A stretch of DNA of 64,000 nucleotides from an uncultured Pseudomonadota bacterium (GTDB taxonomy: Bacteria > Pseudomonadota > Gammaproteobacteria > Steroidobacterales > Woeseiaceae). A program made the translations under genes and the position numbers. This document shows positions 17,157 through 25,038 of the stretch, piece after piece (within the stretch, counting starts at the first letter, position 1; each line of letters opens with the position of its first letter). The notes under the pieces were generated by a model, which was not told where the DNA came from, made no database searches, and saw only the letters and a list, made by a program, of their open reading frames with translations. The stretch lies in assembly GCA_913055625.1 (NCBI GenBank), contig CAJXJW010000002.1:186001-250000 (forward strand), in the 5' to 3' direction.

Positions 17157-18398
17157 TTACGGCCAGAAGATGACGAGCAGCGTGCCGGCGCCGATCGCGC
17201 TGCCGAACGACGCCGCGACGATGCCGAATAGCCGTCGCCCGCCGAGCGCGCCGGCAACGCCGGCCTTGAACAGCAGGTTGGACAGGGTCGCTATCATGAT
17301 TGCGCGCCACGCAATACTGTCGTTGACGCGCCCCTGGTTGTGCAACTCGGCGACGGACAGGGTCAGTGCGTCAACGTCCGTCAGCCCTGAAATGAAGGCC
17401 GCGACATAGAGCGCCGAGTCGCCGAACTGGTCCTCAACGAAGGCGACGAGCAGCAGAACGAGCGCGTACAGGCCGCCGAAGACGATGGCCGGTTTGAGCT
17501 GTGACGGGTTACTGTGTTCCGGCGCGTGCGTGCCACCCTGCTGCAGCCGGTAGTAAAGCCAGGCGCTGATCGCGGCCATCAATACGAACACGATGGCAAA
17601 CGGCGGCACGAGACTGCCGAGCAGTCCGCGCGCCACCGCGGCGATCTCGATCGCGACACGGACGAGAACGACCGTCGATGCGACGACGATGACGAACGAT
17701 GCAGTCCCGAGCGCCTTCTCGTTGTCCGCGGACTGGCGGGCGTAGCTCACCGTGGTCGCGGTGCTGGAGATCATCCCGCCCAGGATGCCGCCGAGTATCG
17801 AGCCCGCGCGCACGCTGACGATGCGGTAAGCAACGTAGGCACAAAGGCTGATGCCGACGATCAGCACGACCATGAGCCAGATCTTGAACGGGTTCAGCAC
17901 GGCGTAAGGGCCGAACGTCTGGTTCGGAAGCACTGGCAGGATCACCATCGCGATCAGCACGAACTGGAAGATCGCCCGCACGTCGGTCACGCTGAGCGCG
18001 CCCACGAAGGCTTCCATGCGGTCTTTCAGGTGCAGCAGGACGGCGGTTGCGCCACCGAGCACGACGGCCGGGATCGTGTAACCCGACATCAGCATCGCGC
18101 CGACGAAGAACATGACGAGCGCGGCCGTCTCGGTCGTCTGGCCCGACGGGGCATCGCCGTCGCCGGACTCGTGCATCCAGTTGCCCATGATCAGGAGGCC
18201 GGCCAGGCCGACGACTGCGGCGGCGATGATCCAGCCGCCGTAGTCCCTCGCGAGCAGCGCGCTGACGGCGCCGAGCAGCGTGATCAGCGTAAACGTGCGT
18301 ATGCCGGCGAGCGGGTGCTTGTCCCATTCGCGCTGCAGCCCGACCAGCAGGCCGAGCGTCAGGGCAATGCCGAGGGCCTTGAAGATGTCGGTGTCCAA
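17157..18398 (-). CDS. MgtC/SapB-family membrane protein with DUF4010 domain
   Basis: A 413-residue polytopic inner-membrane protein. The N-terminal part (about residues 1-135) is MgtC/SapB-like: ALGIALTLGLLVGLQREW, then RTFTLITLLGAVSALLA. The remainder matches the DUF4010 half, with AYRIVSVRAGSILGGILGGMISSTATT around residue 195 and a final set of hydrophobic helices. MgtC-type proteins are linked to magnesium limitation and membrane-energy homeostasis; the function of the DUF4010 version is unknown. The gene runs convergently into the efflux operon with only a 4-base gap and appears to be a single-gene unit. Confidence 0.85.
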   Translation of the reverse strand: MDTDIFKALGIALTLGLLVGLQREWDKHPLAGIRTFTLITLLGAVSALLARDYGGWIIAAAVVGLAGLLIMGNWMHESGDGDAPSGQTTETAALVMFFVGAMLMSGYTIPAVVLGGATAVLLHLKDRMEAFVGALSVTDVRAIFQFVLIAMVILPVLPNQTFGPYAVLNPFKIWLMVVLIVGISLCAYVAYRIVSVRAGSILGGILGGMISSTATTVSYARQSADNEKALGTASFVIVVASTVVLVRVAIEIAAVARGLLGSLVPPFAIVFVLMAAISAWLYYRLQQGGTHAPEHSNPSQLKPAIVFGGLYALVLLLVAFVEDQFGDSALYVAAFISGLTDVDALTLSVAELHNQGRVNDSIAWRAIMIATLSNLLFKAGVAGALGGRRLFGIVAASFGSAIGAGTLLVIFWP

Positions 18399-18465
18399 GT
18401 CAGTCGCCGCGCAAGTCGATCGCCGTCCATCATCTCACGGAACGTGACGCCGCGGGCGCCGGCCG

Positions 18466-19857
18466 TCAGGGATCCGGCGCCGCAGGCGGGCCCTTCGGGC
18501 GCCGCGGACCGACAATGTCAAAGATGATGCCGGCGAGGGCGTTGATGCGCATGACGCGGAAGATGACCTGCGATGTCGATATCGGGCGCACGGAGCGCAC
18601 CTCGCGCAACTTCGGCAGCAGGAACAGGACGACACCACCGCGGACCAGCGTGGAGATGACGAACACGCCGTACAGCGGGCTGAGCCAGGAGAGGTGCCGG
18701 CCAAACAGGGTAATGTCGGCCGGCAGCAGCGCGGCGAGCACGCCGCCGAATATGGCGCCGCAGAATATGCCGATGTTCGCGAGCACGTTGTGAATAGCGA
18801 GATAGGTCGATCGGCGTTCGGGCACTATCAGGTCATAAATGAAGTTGCTGGCAGCCAGCGTGAAGCCGGCCCAGGAGAAGCCGCTCAGCGCCTGGATGAA
18901 AATCAGGTAGCCGATGTCCGTCGACACGGTCCACAGTATGGGCATCAGCGGAATGAAGACGCCGGTGGCGGTCAGGATGCGCCGATTGCCGAAAACGTCG
19001 CTGATCCGGCCCCACTGCGACAGCGTGAGGAACTGGGCGAGGACCGACGCGGCGGAGTTCAGCGTGAACGCCATGTAGCTGAATTGCAGGTCGCGCAGCA
19101 TGAAAACGGTAAAAAACGGCGACGCGATCGCGACGCCGAACTGCATCATCGCGAAGAACAGCGAGAAACGCACGGCGTTGGACTGCCGCAGGCGCTGCCA
19201 CCACCCGCGGCCGATTGGCAGGTCCATTGCCGCGACGTGGCCGCCCGGGTCCGTCATTCGGGCGATGTGGTACACGGAGACGACCCTGGCGAACGCCGCG
19301 GTGATGAACAGCAGCACGAAGCCGGCCAGCGTCTGGCCGCGCGTGCTGAGCGCGTGCAGGAGAAAGCCGCCACTCAGCAGCGAGCAAAACGAAGTGAACG
19401 TCACGATGCGCGTGCGCAGTCCGAAGAAGCGCCCGCGCCGGCGGTCGGGCACGATGTCGCCCATCATGCTGCTCCACTGCGGCGCGGCCAGGTGCGCACC
19501 GGCGTGGTACACGACAATGCTCATGATGAGGAGCGGCACCGCATGCGTGGGAAACAGCAGCGGCAGGCACAGAATCGGCAGCCAGGCAAAGGCCTGCAGG
19601 CTCGCACCAATGATGATGATGCGCTGCCGTTCGCCCGTCACACGTCCGAGCCACGCGGACAGGAGCTGCGTCATGGAGGCGAGCAGGGGCGGCAGCGAGG
19701 CAAGCAATCCGATCTGTGGTGCGGTCGCTTTCAGGAACAGCGCGTAAGCCGACACGTAGGTCTCTCCCACGCCCGTCATCGCGGCGTACGCGGCTGCGTC
19801 CTTCAGAGAGTGTTTCAGGGAACGTTCGACGTCCGGGTTGCGACTTATCGCGGGCAT
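18466..19857 (-). CDS. Major facilitator superfamily transporter
   Basis: A 463-residue inner-membrane carrier with about 12 predicted helices in two halves. The N-terminal cytoplasmic segment is followed by GVGETYVSAYALFLKAT, the first helix, and a loop-2/3-like basic segment (AWLGRVTGERQR). A second basic loop near RRGRFFGLRTRI and the internal LSQWGRISDVFGNRR segment echo the MFS A-motif (GxxxDRxGRR). The C-terminus is basic and Pro-rich. No substrate can be inferred; proteins of this style are usually annotated simply as MFS transporters. It is divergent from the DksA/TraR-type gene with about 140 bases between. Confidence 0.8.
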   Translation of the reverse strand: MPAISRNPDVERSLKHSLKDAAAYAAMTGVGETYVSAYALFLKATAPQIGLLASLPPLLASMTQLLSAWLGRVTGERQRIIIIGASLQAFAWLPILCLPLLFPTHAVPLLIMSIVVYHAGAHLAAPQWSSMMGDIVPDRRRGRFFGLRTRIVTFTSFCSLLSGGFLLHALSTRGQTLAGFVLLFITAAFARVVSVYHIARMTDPGGHVAAMDLPIGRGWWQRLRQSNAVRFSLFFAMMQFGVAIASPFFTVFMLRDLQFSYMAFTLNSAASVLAQFLTLSQWGRISDVFGNRRILTATGVFIPLMPILWTVSTDIGYLIFIQALSGFSWAGFTLAASNFIYDLIVPERRSTYLAIHNVLANIGIFCGAIFGGVLAALLPADITLFGRHLSWLSPLYGVFVISTLVRGGVVLFLLPKLREVRSVRPISTSQVIFRVMRINALAGIIFDIVGPRRPKGPPAAPDP

Positions 19858-19998
19858 TGACGGCGGTATGTGGGCGGGACCGGAGGTGGATGATCGCCGT
19901 TTTCCGCGACGGAAGGTAGCGACGGGTAGACATTACCTGTTCGACGGGACTGCGGCCACGGTAGACTGGGCGTCGGTGCTTGCAGGAAGGGGCCGGGC

Positions 19999-20265
19999 AT
20001 GGCCGGCGGATTCGCCAAAGACGGAGCGGTGCAGGAACAGATCGACGCCTCGATCGAGGACGCCGTGAACCGTGCGCGCAGCCGGCTTCCAGCCGGCGCG
20101 AGCCGCGAGCGTTGCGAGGAGTGCGACGGCGTGATTCCGGAGGCGCGCCGTGCCGCGATCCCGGGCGTGCGTCTCTGCGTGGCCTGCCAGGCCGAGCGGG
20201 ACAAGGCCGATGCGCCCGTCGCGGGCTACAACCGGCGCGGCAGCAAGGACAGCCAGCTCCGCTGA
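19999..20265 (+). CDS. DksA/TraR-family C4 zinc-finger protein (YbiI-like, short)
   Basis: An 88-residue protein preceded by GGAAGGGG. Residues 42-66 have C-E-E-C and C-V-A-C pairs with IPEARRAAIPGVRL between them, the four-cysteine zinc finger of the DksA/TraR family. The long coiled-coil of full-length DksA is absent, as in the YbiI/TraR-like small members. Such proteins can bind the RNA polymerase secondary channel, but for the short forms this is not established. It ends 7 bases from the convergent dgcN gene. Confidence 0.85.
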   Translation: MAGGFAKDGAVQEQIDASIEDAVNRARSRLPAGASRERCEECDGVIPEARRAAIPGVRLCVACQAERDKADAPVAGYNRRGSKDSQLR

Positions 20266-20272
20266 CGGCGCA

Positions 20273-21301
20273 TCAGCCGAAAGTCTTCCGGACGTACGCC
20301 ACGATGTCGCTGCAGCCGTCGATCAGCGGGTCGACGGCAGGCACCCCGTGCTCGGCCGCCAACGCCTCCAGGTAAGCGCTGCGCTTCCGCACCGGCAGCG
20401 TCGACGTATTCACGGCAATGCCGACGCAGCACGCCGCGGGATTCGTCCGGCGCGCGACCCTCTCGTGCAGCGCGATGCACTCGGTGATCGACGGCAGGGC
20501 GAAGTGCTCCCAGTCCGACAGGCACTCGCGCGTGGCATCGTGGCAGACGACGAACGCGTCGGGCTGCGAGCCGTGCAGCAGGCCGAGGCTGACGCCCGAG
20601 TACGCCGGGTGAAACAGTGAGCCCTGGCCTTCGATCACGTCCCAGTGACCCGGTTCGTTGTCCGGAGAAAGGACCTCCGCCGCCCCGGCGATGAAGTCCG
20701 CGACGACGGCGTCGATCGGCATTCCCTCACCCGCGATCAGGATGCCGGTCTGCCCCGTGGCGCGGAACGTCGAGTCGATACCTGCATCGGCAAACGCGGA
20801 ATCGATGCCGAGCGCCGTGTACTTCTTGCCGATGGCGCAGTCGGTGCCGACCGTGAGCAGGCGCCGCCCGGTGCGCTTCTTCCCGGTGCCGACCGGCAGG
20901 TTCCGCGGCGGCACGCGGACGTCGACGAGGCGCACATCGTGCGCCCCGGCGACTTCGACGAGCGCCGGGTTGTCGTTCAACTTCGTGTGCAGGCCGGCGA
21001 CGATATCGAGACCGGCCCGCGCCGCGTCCACCATTACATCCCACCAGGCCGCGGGCACGGCGCCGCCAACCGGCGCGACCCCGACGACGAGGCTGCCGAC
21101 GCCGTCATCGGCCGCGGCATCAATGCCGAGATCCGGCACGCCGAGGTCTACCGCGGCGCCGGGCGCGCGCAGCTGCCCGGCAACGTCGGCACGCCGCCAG
21201 TGGACGATGCCGAAACCGGTCTTGGCATTGATCGGGTCGTGCTCGTCGCCGAGAAGGATCAGGTAGGGCTTCCTGAGGCGAATGCGGGGGATTCGGGTCA
21301 T
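20273..21301 (-). CDS. dgcN: DUF1611 protein, probable D-glutamate N-acetyltransferase DgcN
   Basis: A 342-residue DUF1611-family protein (Rossmann-like N-terminal half, P-loop-like C-terminal half). A phosphate-binding loop GTDCAIGKKYTA lies at about residues 148-159. The family-typical segments RATGQTGILIAG and GQGSLFHPAYSGVSLGLLHG follow. DUF1611 proteins of this type were characterised as DgcN, which N-acetylates D-glutamate as the first step of a catabolic route. The partner DgcA racemises the product. Here the partner gene is divergent, 143 bases away. I chose ATG 21301 over 21382 because the conserved sequence begins RIRLRKPYLILLGD immediately after it. Confidence 0.8.
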   Translation of the reverse strand: MTRIPRIRLRKPYLILLGDEHDPINAKTGFGIVHWRRADVAGQLRAPGAAVDLGVPDLGIDAAADDGVGSLVVGVAPVGGAVPAAWWDVMVDAARAGLDIVAGLHTKLNDNPALVEVAGAHDVRLVDVRVPPRNLPVGTGKKRTGRRLLTVGTDCAIGKKYTALGIDSAFADAGIDSTFRATGQTGILIAGEGMPIDAVVADFIAGAAEVLSPDNEPGHWDVIEGQGSLFHPAYSGVSLGLLHGSQPDAFVVCHDATRECLSDWEHFALPSITECIALHERVARRTNPAACCVGIAVNTSTLPVRKRSAYLEALAAEHGVPAVDPLIDGCSDIVAYVRKTFG

Positions 21302-21444
21302 GCGTGCAGAGTCTCCGGGCAACCTGCCGGACAGTACACGGGCAGTGCGATTCCCGACAAGCGGTGCGACCGCGGCGCGCATTCGACCTACAATGCCGCG
21401 ATGAACCCGATCACGACAGCGCCGGCAGCCGGCCCGCCCACCTG

Positions 21445-22425
21445 ATGCCCAAACGCGAGCTCATCGTCACGACCGAGTCCTGGGCGTACCGGGAGCCGTT
21501 CACGATCACCGGCTACACGTTTACCGCCTCGGACCTCGTCTACGTGCGACTCCGCGAAGACGGCGCGGCCGGCCACGGGGAGGCCGCTGGCGTGTACTAC
21601 CTGGACGAGACGCCGGGCAGCATGGTGGCGCAGCTCGAGGGCGTGCGCGCGGCGATCGAGGCAGGCGCCTCGCGGGAAGCGCTTCAGGCACTGTTGCCGC
21701 CCGGCGGTGCGCGCAACGCGCTCGACTGCGCGCTGTGGGACCTGGAGGCGAAGATGTCGGGCCGTTCCATCTGGGCACTCACCGGCATCGAGCCCGGGCC
21801 CACGCAGACCGTGCTCACGATCGGCATCGGCTCACCGGAAGCGATGGGCGCGGCAGCAACGGCAATCGACTCGCCGCGCATCAAGGTGAAGCTCAGCGCC
21901 GAGCGCCCGGTGGAGCGCGTGGCCGCGGTGCGGGCCGCGCGGCCCGACGCCGAGATCGTCGTCGACGTGAACCAGGGCTGGACGTTCGAGCAGCTCGGGT
22001 CATTCGCGCCGGCGCTCGCGGATCTCGGTGTCGCGATGATCGAGCAGCCGCTGCCGCGCGGCGGCGATGCCGAGCTCGAAAGCTTTACGTCGCCGGTGCC
22101 GCTGTGTGCCGACGAATCCTGCCTGTCCGCGGCGGAGTTCGACGTGGCCGCGCAGCGCTACCGGGTCGTCAACATCAAGCTCGACAAGTGCGGCGGCCTG
22201 ACCGAGGCGCTCGAGATCGCGCGGCTGGCGGAAGCGCGCGGCATCGACGCGATGGTCGGCAACATGATGGGCACGTCGTTGTCGACGGCGGCGGAGTTCG
22301 TCGTGGCGCAACGCTGCCGTTTCGTCGATCTCGACGGCGCGACGTTCCTGGCATCGGACCGCGAACCGGCGATGCTGATCCGGCACGGCGTCATCTCGCC
22401 GCCGGAGCCCGCGTTGTGGGGCTGA
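21445..22425 (+). CDS. dgcA: Enolase-superfamily epimerase, probable N-acetyl-D-glutamate racemase DgcA
   Basis: A 326-residue enolase-superfamily enzyme. The capping domain (about 1-115) is followed by a TIM-barrel with all expected catalytic positions: K-V-K on strand 2 (RIKVKL near 148-153), D in VDVNQGW, E in IEQPL, D in ADES and the strand-6 Lys in NIKLDKCGG. This is the dipeptide-epimerase subgroup arrangement. Proximity to the DUF1611 gene identifies it as the DgcA-type racemase converting N-acetyl-D-glutamate to the L-form rather than an L-Ala-D/L-Glu epimerase, although the latter remains possible because the two share the fold and motifs. Start ATG 21445 was chosen since upstream codons are not family-like. 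Confidence 0.8.
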   Translation: MPKRELIVTTESWAYREPFTITGYTFTASDLVYVRLREDGAAGHGEAAGVYYLDETPGSMVAQLEGVRAAIEAGASREALQALLPPGGARNALDCALWDLEAKMSGRSIWALTGIEPGPTQTVLTIGIGSPEAMGAAATAIDSPRIKVKLSAERPVERVAAVRAARPDAEIVVDVNQGWTFEQLGSFAPALADLGVAMIEQPLPRGGDAELESFTSPVPLCADESCLSAAEFDVAAQRYRVVNIKLDKCGGLTEALEIARLAEARGIDAMVGNMMGTSLSTAAEFVVAQRCRFVDLDGATFLASDREPAMLIRHGVISPPEPALWG

Positions 22426-22507
22426 CGCCGTCCGCGCATGCCTTGATCTGCCGGCGGTGACCAACGATGATCAGTCTCTGCACAGTCAACTCGCCGGATG
22501 TCGGAAC

Positions 22508-22759
22508 ATGAGCAAGAAGCGGATCAGGAAACTGCTGGAAGAACTCGGCGAGGAACTCGACCGGACCGACGACCTGGATGCGGATACGCGGGATACCCTC
22601 GCGGGCATCGGCGTTCGCCTGGGCGAGGCGGGAACGGACGACGACGACACGTTGCGCGACAACGTGCGCGAGTTGGAATCGCGATTCGCCGCGTCACACC
22701 CGACGGCCGAACGGATCGCGCGCGAGATCGCGGACCTGCTGTCGAAGATGGGGATCTGA
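22508..22759 (+). CDS. DUF4404 family small acidic helical protein
   Basis: An 83-residue cytosolic protein, strongly charged and almost entirely helical: KKRIRKLLEELGEELDR, DADTRDTLAGI, then RDNVRELESRFAASHPTAERIAREIADLLSKMGI. Length and the pattern 'LHAELxRT..ld..tr..L..l' match the DUF4404 family, whose role is unknown. ATG 22508 is preferred over the GTG-like frame opening at 22457, since the family start begins there. It follows dgcA by 82 bases and could be a separate unit. The gene ends 8 bases from a convergent membrane-protein gene. Confidence 0.7.
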   Translation: MSKKRIRKLLEELGEELDRTDDLDADTRDTLAGIGVRLGEAGTDDDDTLRDNVRELESRFAASHPTAERIAREIADLLSKMGI

Positions 22760-22767
22760 CGCGCGGG

Positions 22768-23163
22768 TCAGGACACGGCGGCGCCGAGTTCGAGAATCGG
22801 CAGGTACATCGCGTACGCCCAGGCTCCGAGAATCGCAACGGCCAGCACCGCGCTGGCGACGACCCACGCAAACCCGTTGCCGGCGGCTCCTGTTCGCCTT
22901 GCGCGCAGCAAGTTGACGAATGGCACGATACTGACCAGCGATAACGCGATCGCGAACGGGGCCGCAGATAGTGCAAATCCGGTGATCGCCGGCAATTCCG
23001 TACCGAATCCGGCATAGAGACGCGCGAACCCGGGCGTGGCGAGCATCACGCAGGCATATATGCCCAGCGACAACACCATCAGAGAGGCCGAGACCCAGAC
23101 GATCCAGCCGTTGTCTGCGGGTTGTCGAGCCGTCTCGGTGGGGTCTTTGGGGTTCGACCTCAT
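22768..23163 (-). CDS. Hypothetical three-helix membrane protein
   Basis: A 131-residue protein I do not recognise. After a polar N-terminus (MRSNPKDPTETARQPADNG) there are three hydrophobic spans at about residues 20-42, 62-85 and 100-125, separated by short loops. A basic loop (LLRARRTGAAGN) before the third span suggests a cytosolic position. No catalytic or cofactor motif is visible. It lies 94 bases after the YdjM-like gene on the same strand and may be the last gene of a four-gene run starting at 24772. Confidence 0.6.
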   Translation of the reverse strand: MRSNPKDPTETARQPADNGWIVWVSASLMVLSLGIYACVMLATPGFARLYAGFGTELPAITGFALSAAPFAIALSLVSIVPFVNLLRARRTGAAGNGFAWVVASAVLAVAILGAWAYAMYLPILELGAAVS

Positions 23164-23257
23164 TGCTTGATTCCTCGAAGAAGTCTGCCGGCGTTCGGGT
23201 GGTCGGTGCCGTCGCCGCGCGACGAGTCGATCGTCACCACGACGCGGTGATCCATGC

Positions 23258-23911
23258 TCACGAGCGTTTCGTGTCGAGCCAGAAAGCTACCGCGGCAAAC
23301 AGAAAATAGGACAGCAAGGCAGTGGCGGCCAGCATGACCTTGCTGTCCCCCTGAAGCGGCCCGAAAAGATTGACGACGTTGATCATCAGCAGCACCACGA
23401 CGAAAGCGGTCATGCCCCATTTTCCGATGGCACCGGTCGGCCTGGTCGCGCGGAGGTACCACCACAAGCCGGCCAGCAGGAGCGCAGCTTCCAGGACGTA
23501 GGTCGCCGCCGCATAGTTCCAGAGGCCGAGGCCGAGCTTTGGCGAGGCGTCGCTCCACAATGGCAAGTCGGGCGTGTGCACGAGCAGGTCGAGTACCCAG
23601 TGTGACGCGACCGCGATTGCGACGACGATCGCCACGCGCCGGCTCTTCACGACCACCCATCGGAACAGCGCATACGCCAGGGCCGCCCATGCCAGTGACG
23701 CAACGAGGCTGTGCGTATACGGCATGTAGATGAGTTCGAAATGCGTGGCGTCGGTGAAATTCTCGACGACATTGAGTCGCTCAACACCCAGCAGTACGAG
23801 CGGGAAGAACACGATGTCGACGAACTGCACGGCGAGGAACAGGATGCCGAGCGAGGCGGTTTTTTCGTACTTCTTGAGTGCCAGGCTGGCGGCGTAGTGG
23901 CCTACGAACAT
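23258..23911 (-). CDS. YdjM-like membrane-bound metal-dependent hydrolase family protein
   Basis: A 217-residue polytopic membrane protein. It has conserved histidines typical of the LexA-regulated YdjM-type family: GHYAASL at residues 4-10, MPYTHSLVASL near 65, and SHWVLDLLVH near 105. These are read as a metal-binding set inside the membrane; no enzymatic activity has been firmly assigned to the family. Five to six hydrophobic spans can be counted. A GGGAG ribosome-binding site precedes ATG 23911. It is 12 bases downstream of yjbQ, so the two are probably co-transcribed. Confidence 0.75.
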   Translation of the reverse strand: MFVGHYAASLALKKYEKTASLGILFLAVQFVDIVFFPLVLLGVERLNVVENFTDATHFELIYMPYTHSLVASLAWAALAYALFRWVVVKSRRVAIVVAIAVASHWVLDLLVHTPDLPLWSDASPKLGLGLWNYAAATYVLEAALLLAGLWWYLRATRPTGAIGKWGMTAFVVVLLMINVVNLFGPLQGDSKVMLAATALLSYFLFAAVAFWLDTKRS

Positions 23912-23923
23912 GGTTTTTCTCCC

Positions 23924-24340
23924 TCAATCTCCCTGCACCGTCACGATGAGCCGCCGGCGGTGCCCCGCGTGCCGGTGCTCCCAGAGGTAGACGCCCTGCC
24001 ACGTGCCGAGCAGGCAGCGTCCGTTGCCGACGGGCAGCGTCATGTCGGACTGCGTCAACACGGTGCGCACGTGCGCCGGCATGTCGTCCGGCCCCTCGTC
24101 GTCGTGGCGAAACATCGGGTCGCCGTCCGGCGCCGTCTTCTGCATGAAGCGCTCGAGGTCGGCGCGCACCGTGGGGTCTGCGTTCTCACACAGCATCAGC
24201 GACGCGCTGGTGTGCTGCAGGAACAGGTGTGCGAGCCCGGTCGTGATGCCGCTGGCGGCGACCGCGTCCTGTACGTCACGCGTGATGTCGCGGCTTTCGC
24301 GGCCTGATGTCCGTATCTCGATGGTGGTTTGCTGGTACAT
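23924..24340 (-). CDS. yjbQ: YjbQ family (UPF0047) protein
   Basis: A 138-residue cytosolic protein with the compact beta-rich YjbQ fold. Typical features are FLQHTSASLMLCENADPTV near residues 40-58 (the His and Asn/Asp of the conserved pocket), a HDDEGPDDMPAH segment near 78-89 and a C-terminal GTWQGVYLWEHRHAGHRR stretch. Some annotations call this family secondary thiamine-phosphate synthase because the E. coli protein can suppress thiE mutants; the physiological reaction is unsettled. It starts 13 bases after the predicted true stop of the broken gamma-glutamylcyclotransferase-like gene. Confidence 0.88.
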   Translation of the reverse strand: MYQQTTIEIRTSGRESRDITRDVQDAVAASGITTGLAHLFLQHTSASLMLCENADPTVRADLERFMQKTAPDGDPMFRHDDEGPDDMPAHVRTVLTQSDMTLPVGNGRCLLGTWQGVYLWEHRHAGHRRRLIVTVQGD

Positions 24341-24353
24341 ATAAGTGACCGGG

Positions 24354-24772
24354 TCAGGTAAACGTTTCGATGTGCCGCAGGTAGCTGCCGGGAAAGCCCA
24401 GGCCGGCAGCCAGCTTCAGCAGGGCCGCGGCGTATTGCGGGTTCGTCCCGGCGAGTTCGCGGCGGGCAGGTTGTAGCACAATACGGGTACGACGCTGCCG
24501 TCCGCTTGCGTCACCTCCAGCGTCTCCGCGACGTAATCCGCAACGCTCGGCTCGGCATACAACGAGCCGAGCTCGCCGGGAGCGGCCTCCATTAACACGC
24601 CGAAAGCGCGCCGGCCGGGGCAGGGCACCAGCGTCGCGCGTTCCCCGATGCGCAGCTCGAAACCGTCAGCGAATCCCGTCCTCGTGCCCGACACGCGAAT
24701 GCCCCTGGACGCCAGCAATGCCTCATCCATGAAGAGCCCGTAGAAAAACACCGATACCTCGTTCGCCGTCAA
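24354..24772 (-). pseudogene. Gamma-glutamylcyclotransferase (AIG2-like) gene with C-terminal frameshift
   Basis: The intact frame from ATG 24772 begins MTANEVSVFFYGLFMDEALL and has the AIG2-like cyclotransferase pattern through VPVLCYNLP. It then runs into an unrelated tail ending NTPRPC with a stop near 24416. In the neighbouring frame the expected helix continues: ARRELAGTNPQYAAALLK, then LAAGLGFPGSYLRHIETFT, stopping at 24354-24356, just ahead of yjbQ. A single missing base in 24461-24470 (a GC-rich run) explains both. The product would lack its last roughly 35 residues. Whether this is a natural mutation or an assembly error cannot be told from one sequence. Confidence 0.75.
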
Positions 24773-24814
24773 CGCGATCTGCTCATCTCGAGAGTATAGA
24801 TTGCCAGTGCCTGC

Positions 24815-24938
24815 ATAAAAGGTGTCCTATAAAAGGTGTCAGGTCTATTTTTCCATAAAAGGTGTCAGGTCTATTTTTCAAGAAATAAACCTGACACCTT
24901 TTAGACACCTTTGGCATTTATTTGGCACCTGACACCTC
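24815..24938. repeat. GGTGTCAGG repeat cluster with 20-bp inverted repeat
   Basis: Three direct copies of ATAAAAGGTGTC start at 24815, 24829 and 24855; the last two continue into AGGTCTATTTTT. The third is followed by its inverse: 24857-24876 and 24883-24902 pair over 20 positions with one mismatch around a TTCAAG loop. Two further degenerate inverse units follow (around 24904-24912 and 24926-24938). The block is much more AT-rich than its surroundings. Repeats with this GGTGTCAGG core are familiar as REP-like/MITE elements near IS200-like (REP-associated) transposases; none is present here. Parts of the hairpin could also act as a bidirectional terminator. Confidence 0.75.
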
Positions 24939-25038
24939 TAGGGCCCGTCTAGCGTATCAGCAACGCAATACGGAGGCGCGGGGCCGCGGAAATTGCTAAG
25001 TTCCCTCTCCTGGCTGCGAGGATGATTCAGGGGGACCC

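Noticed and set aside
24815-24938. CRISPR array
   Set aside because: Units are too few, irregularly spaced, partly inverted and without spacers; no cas genes nearby.
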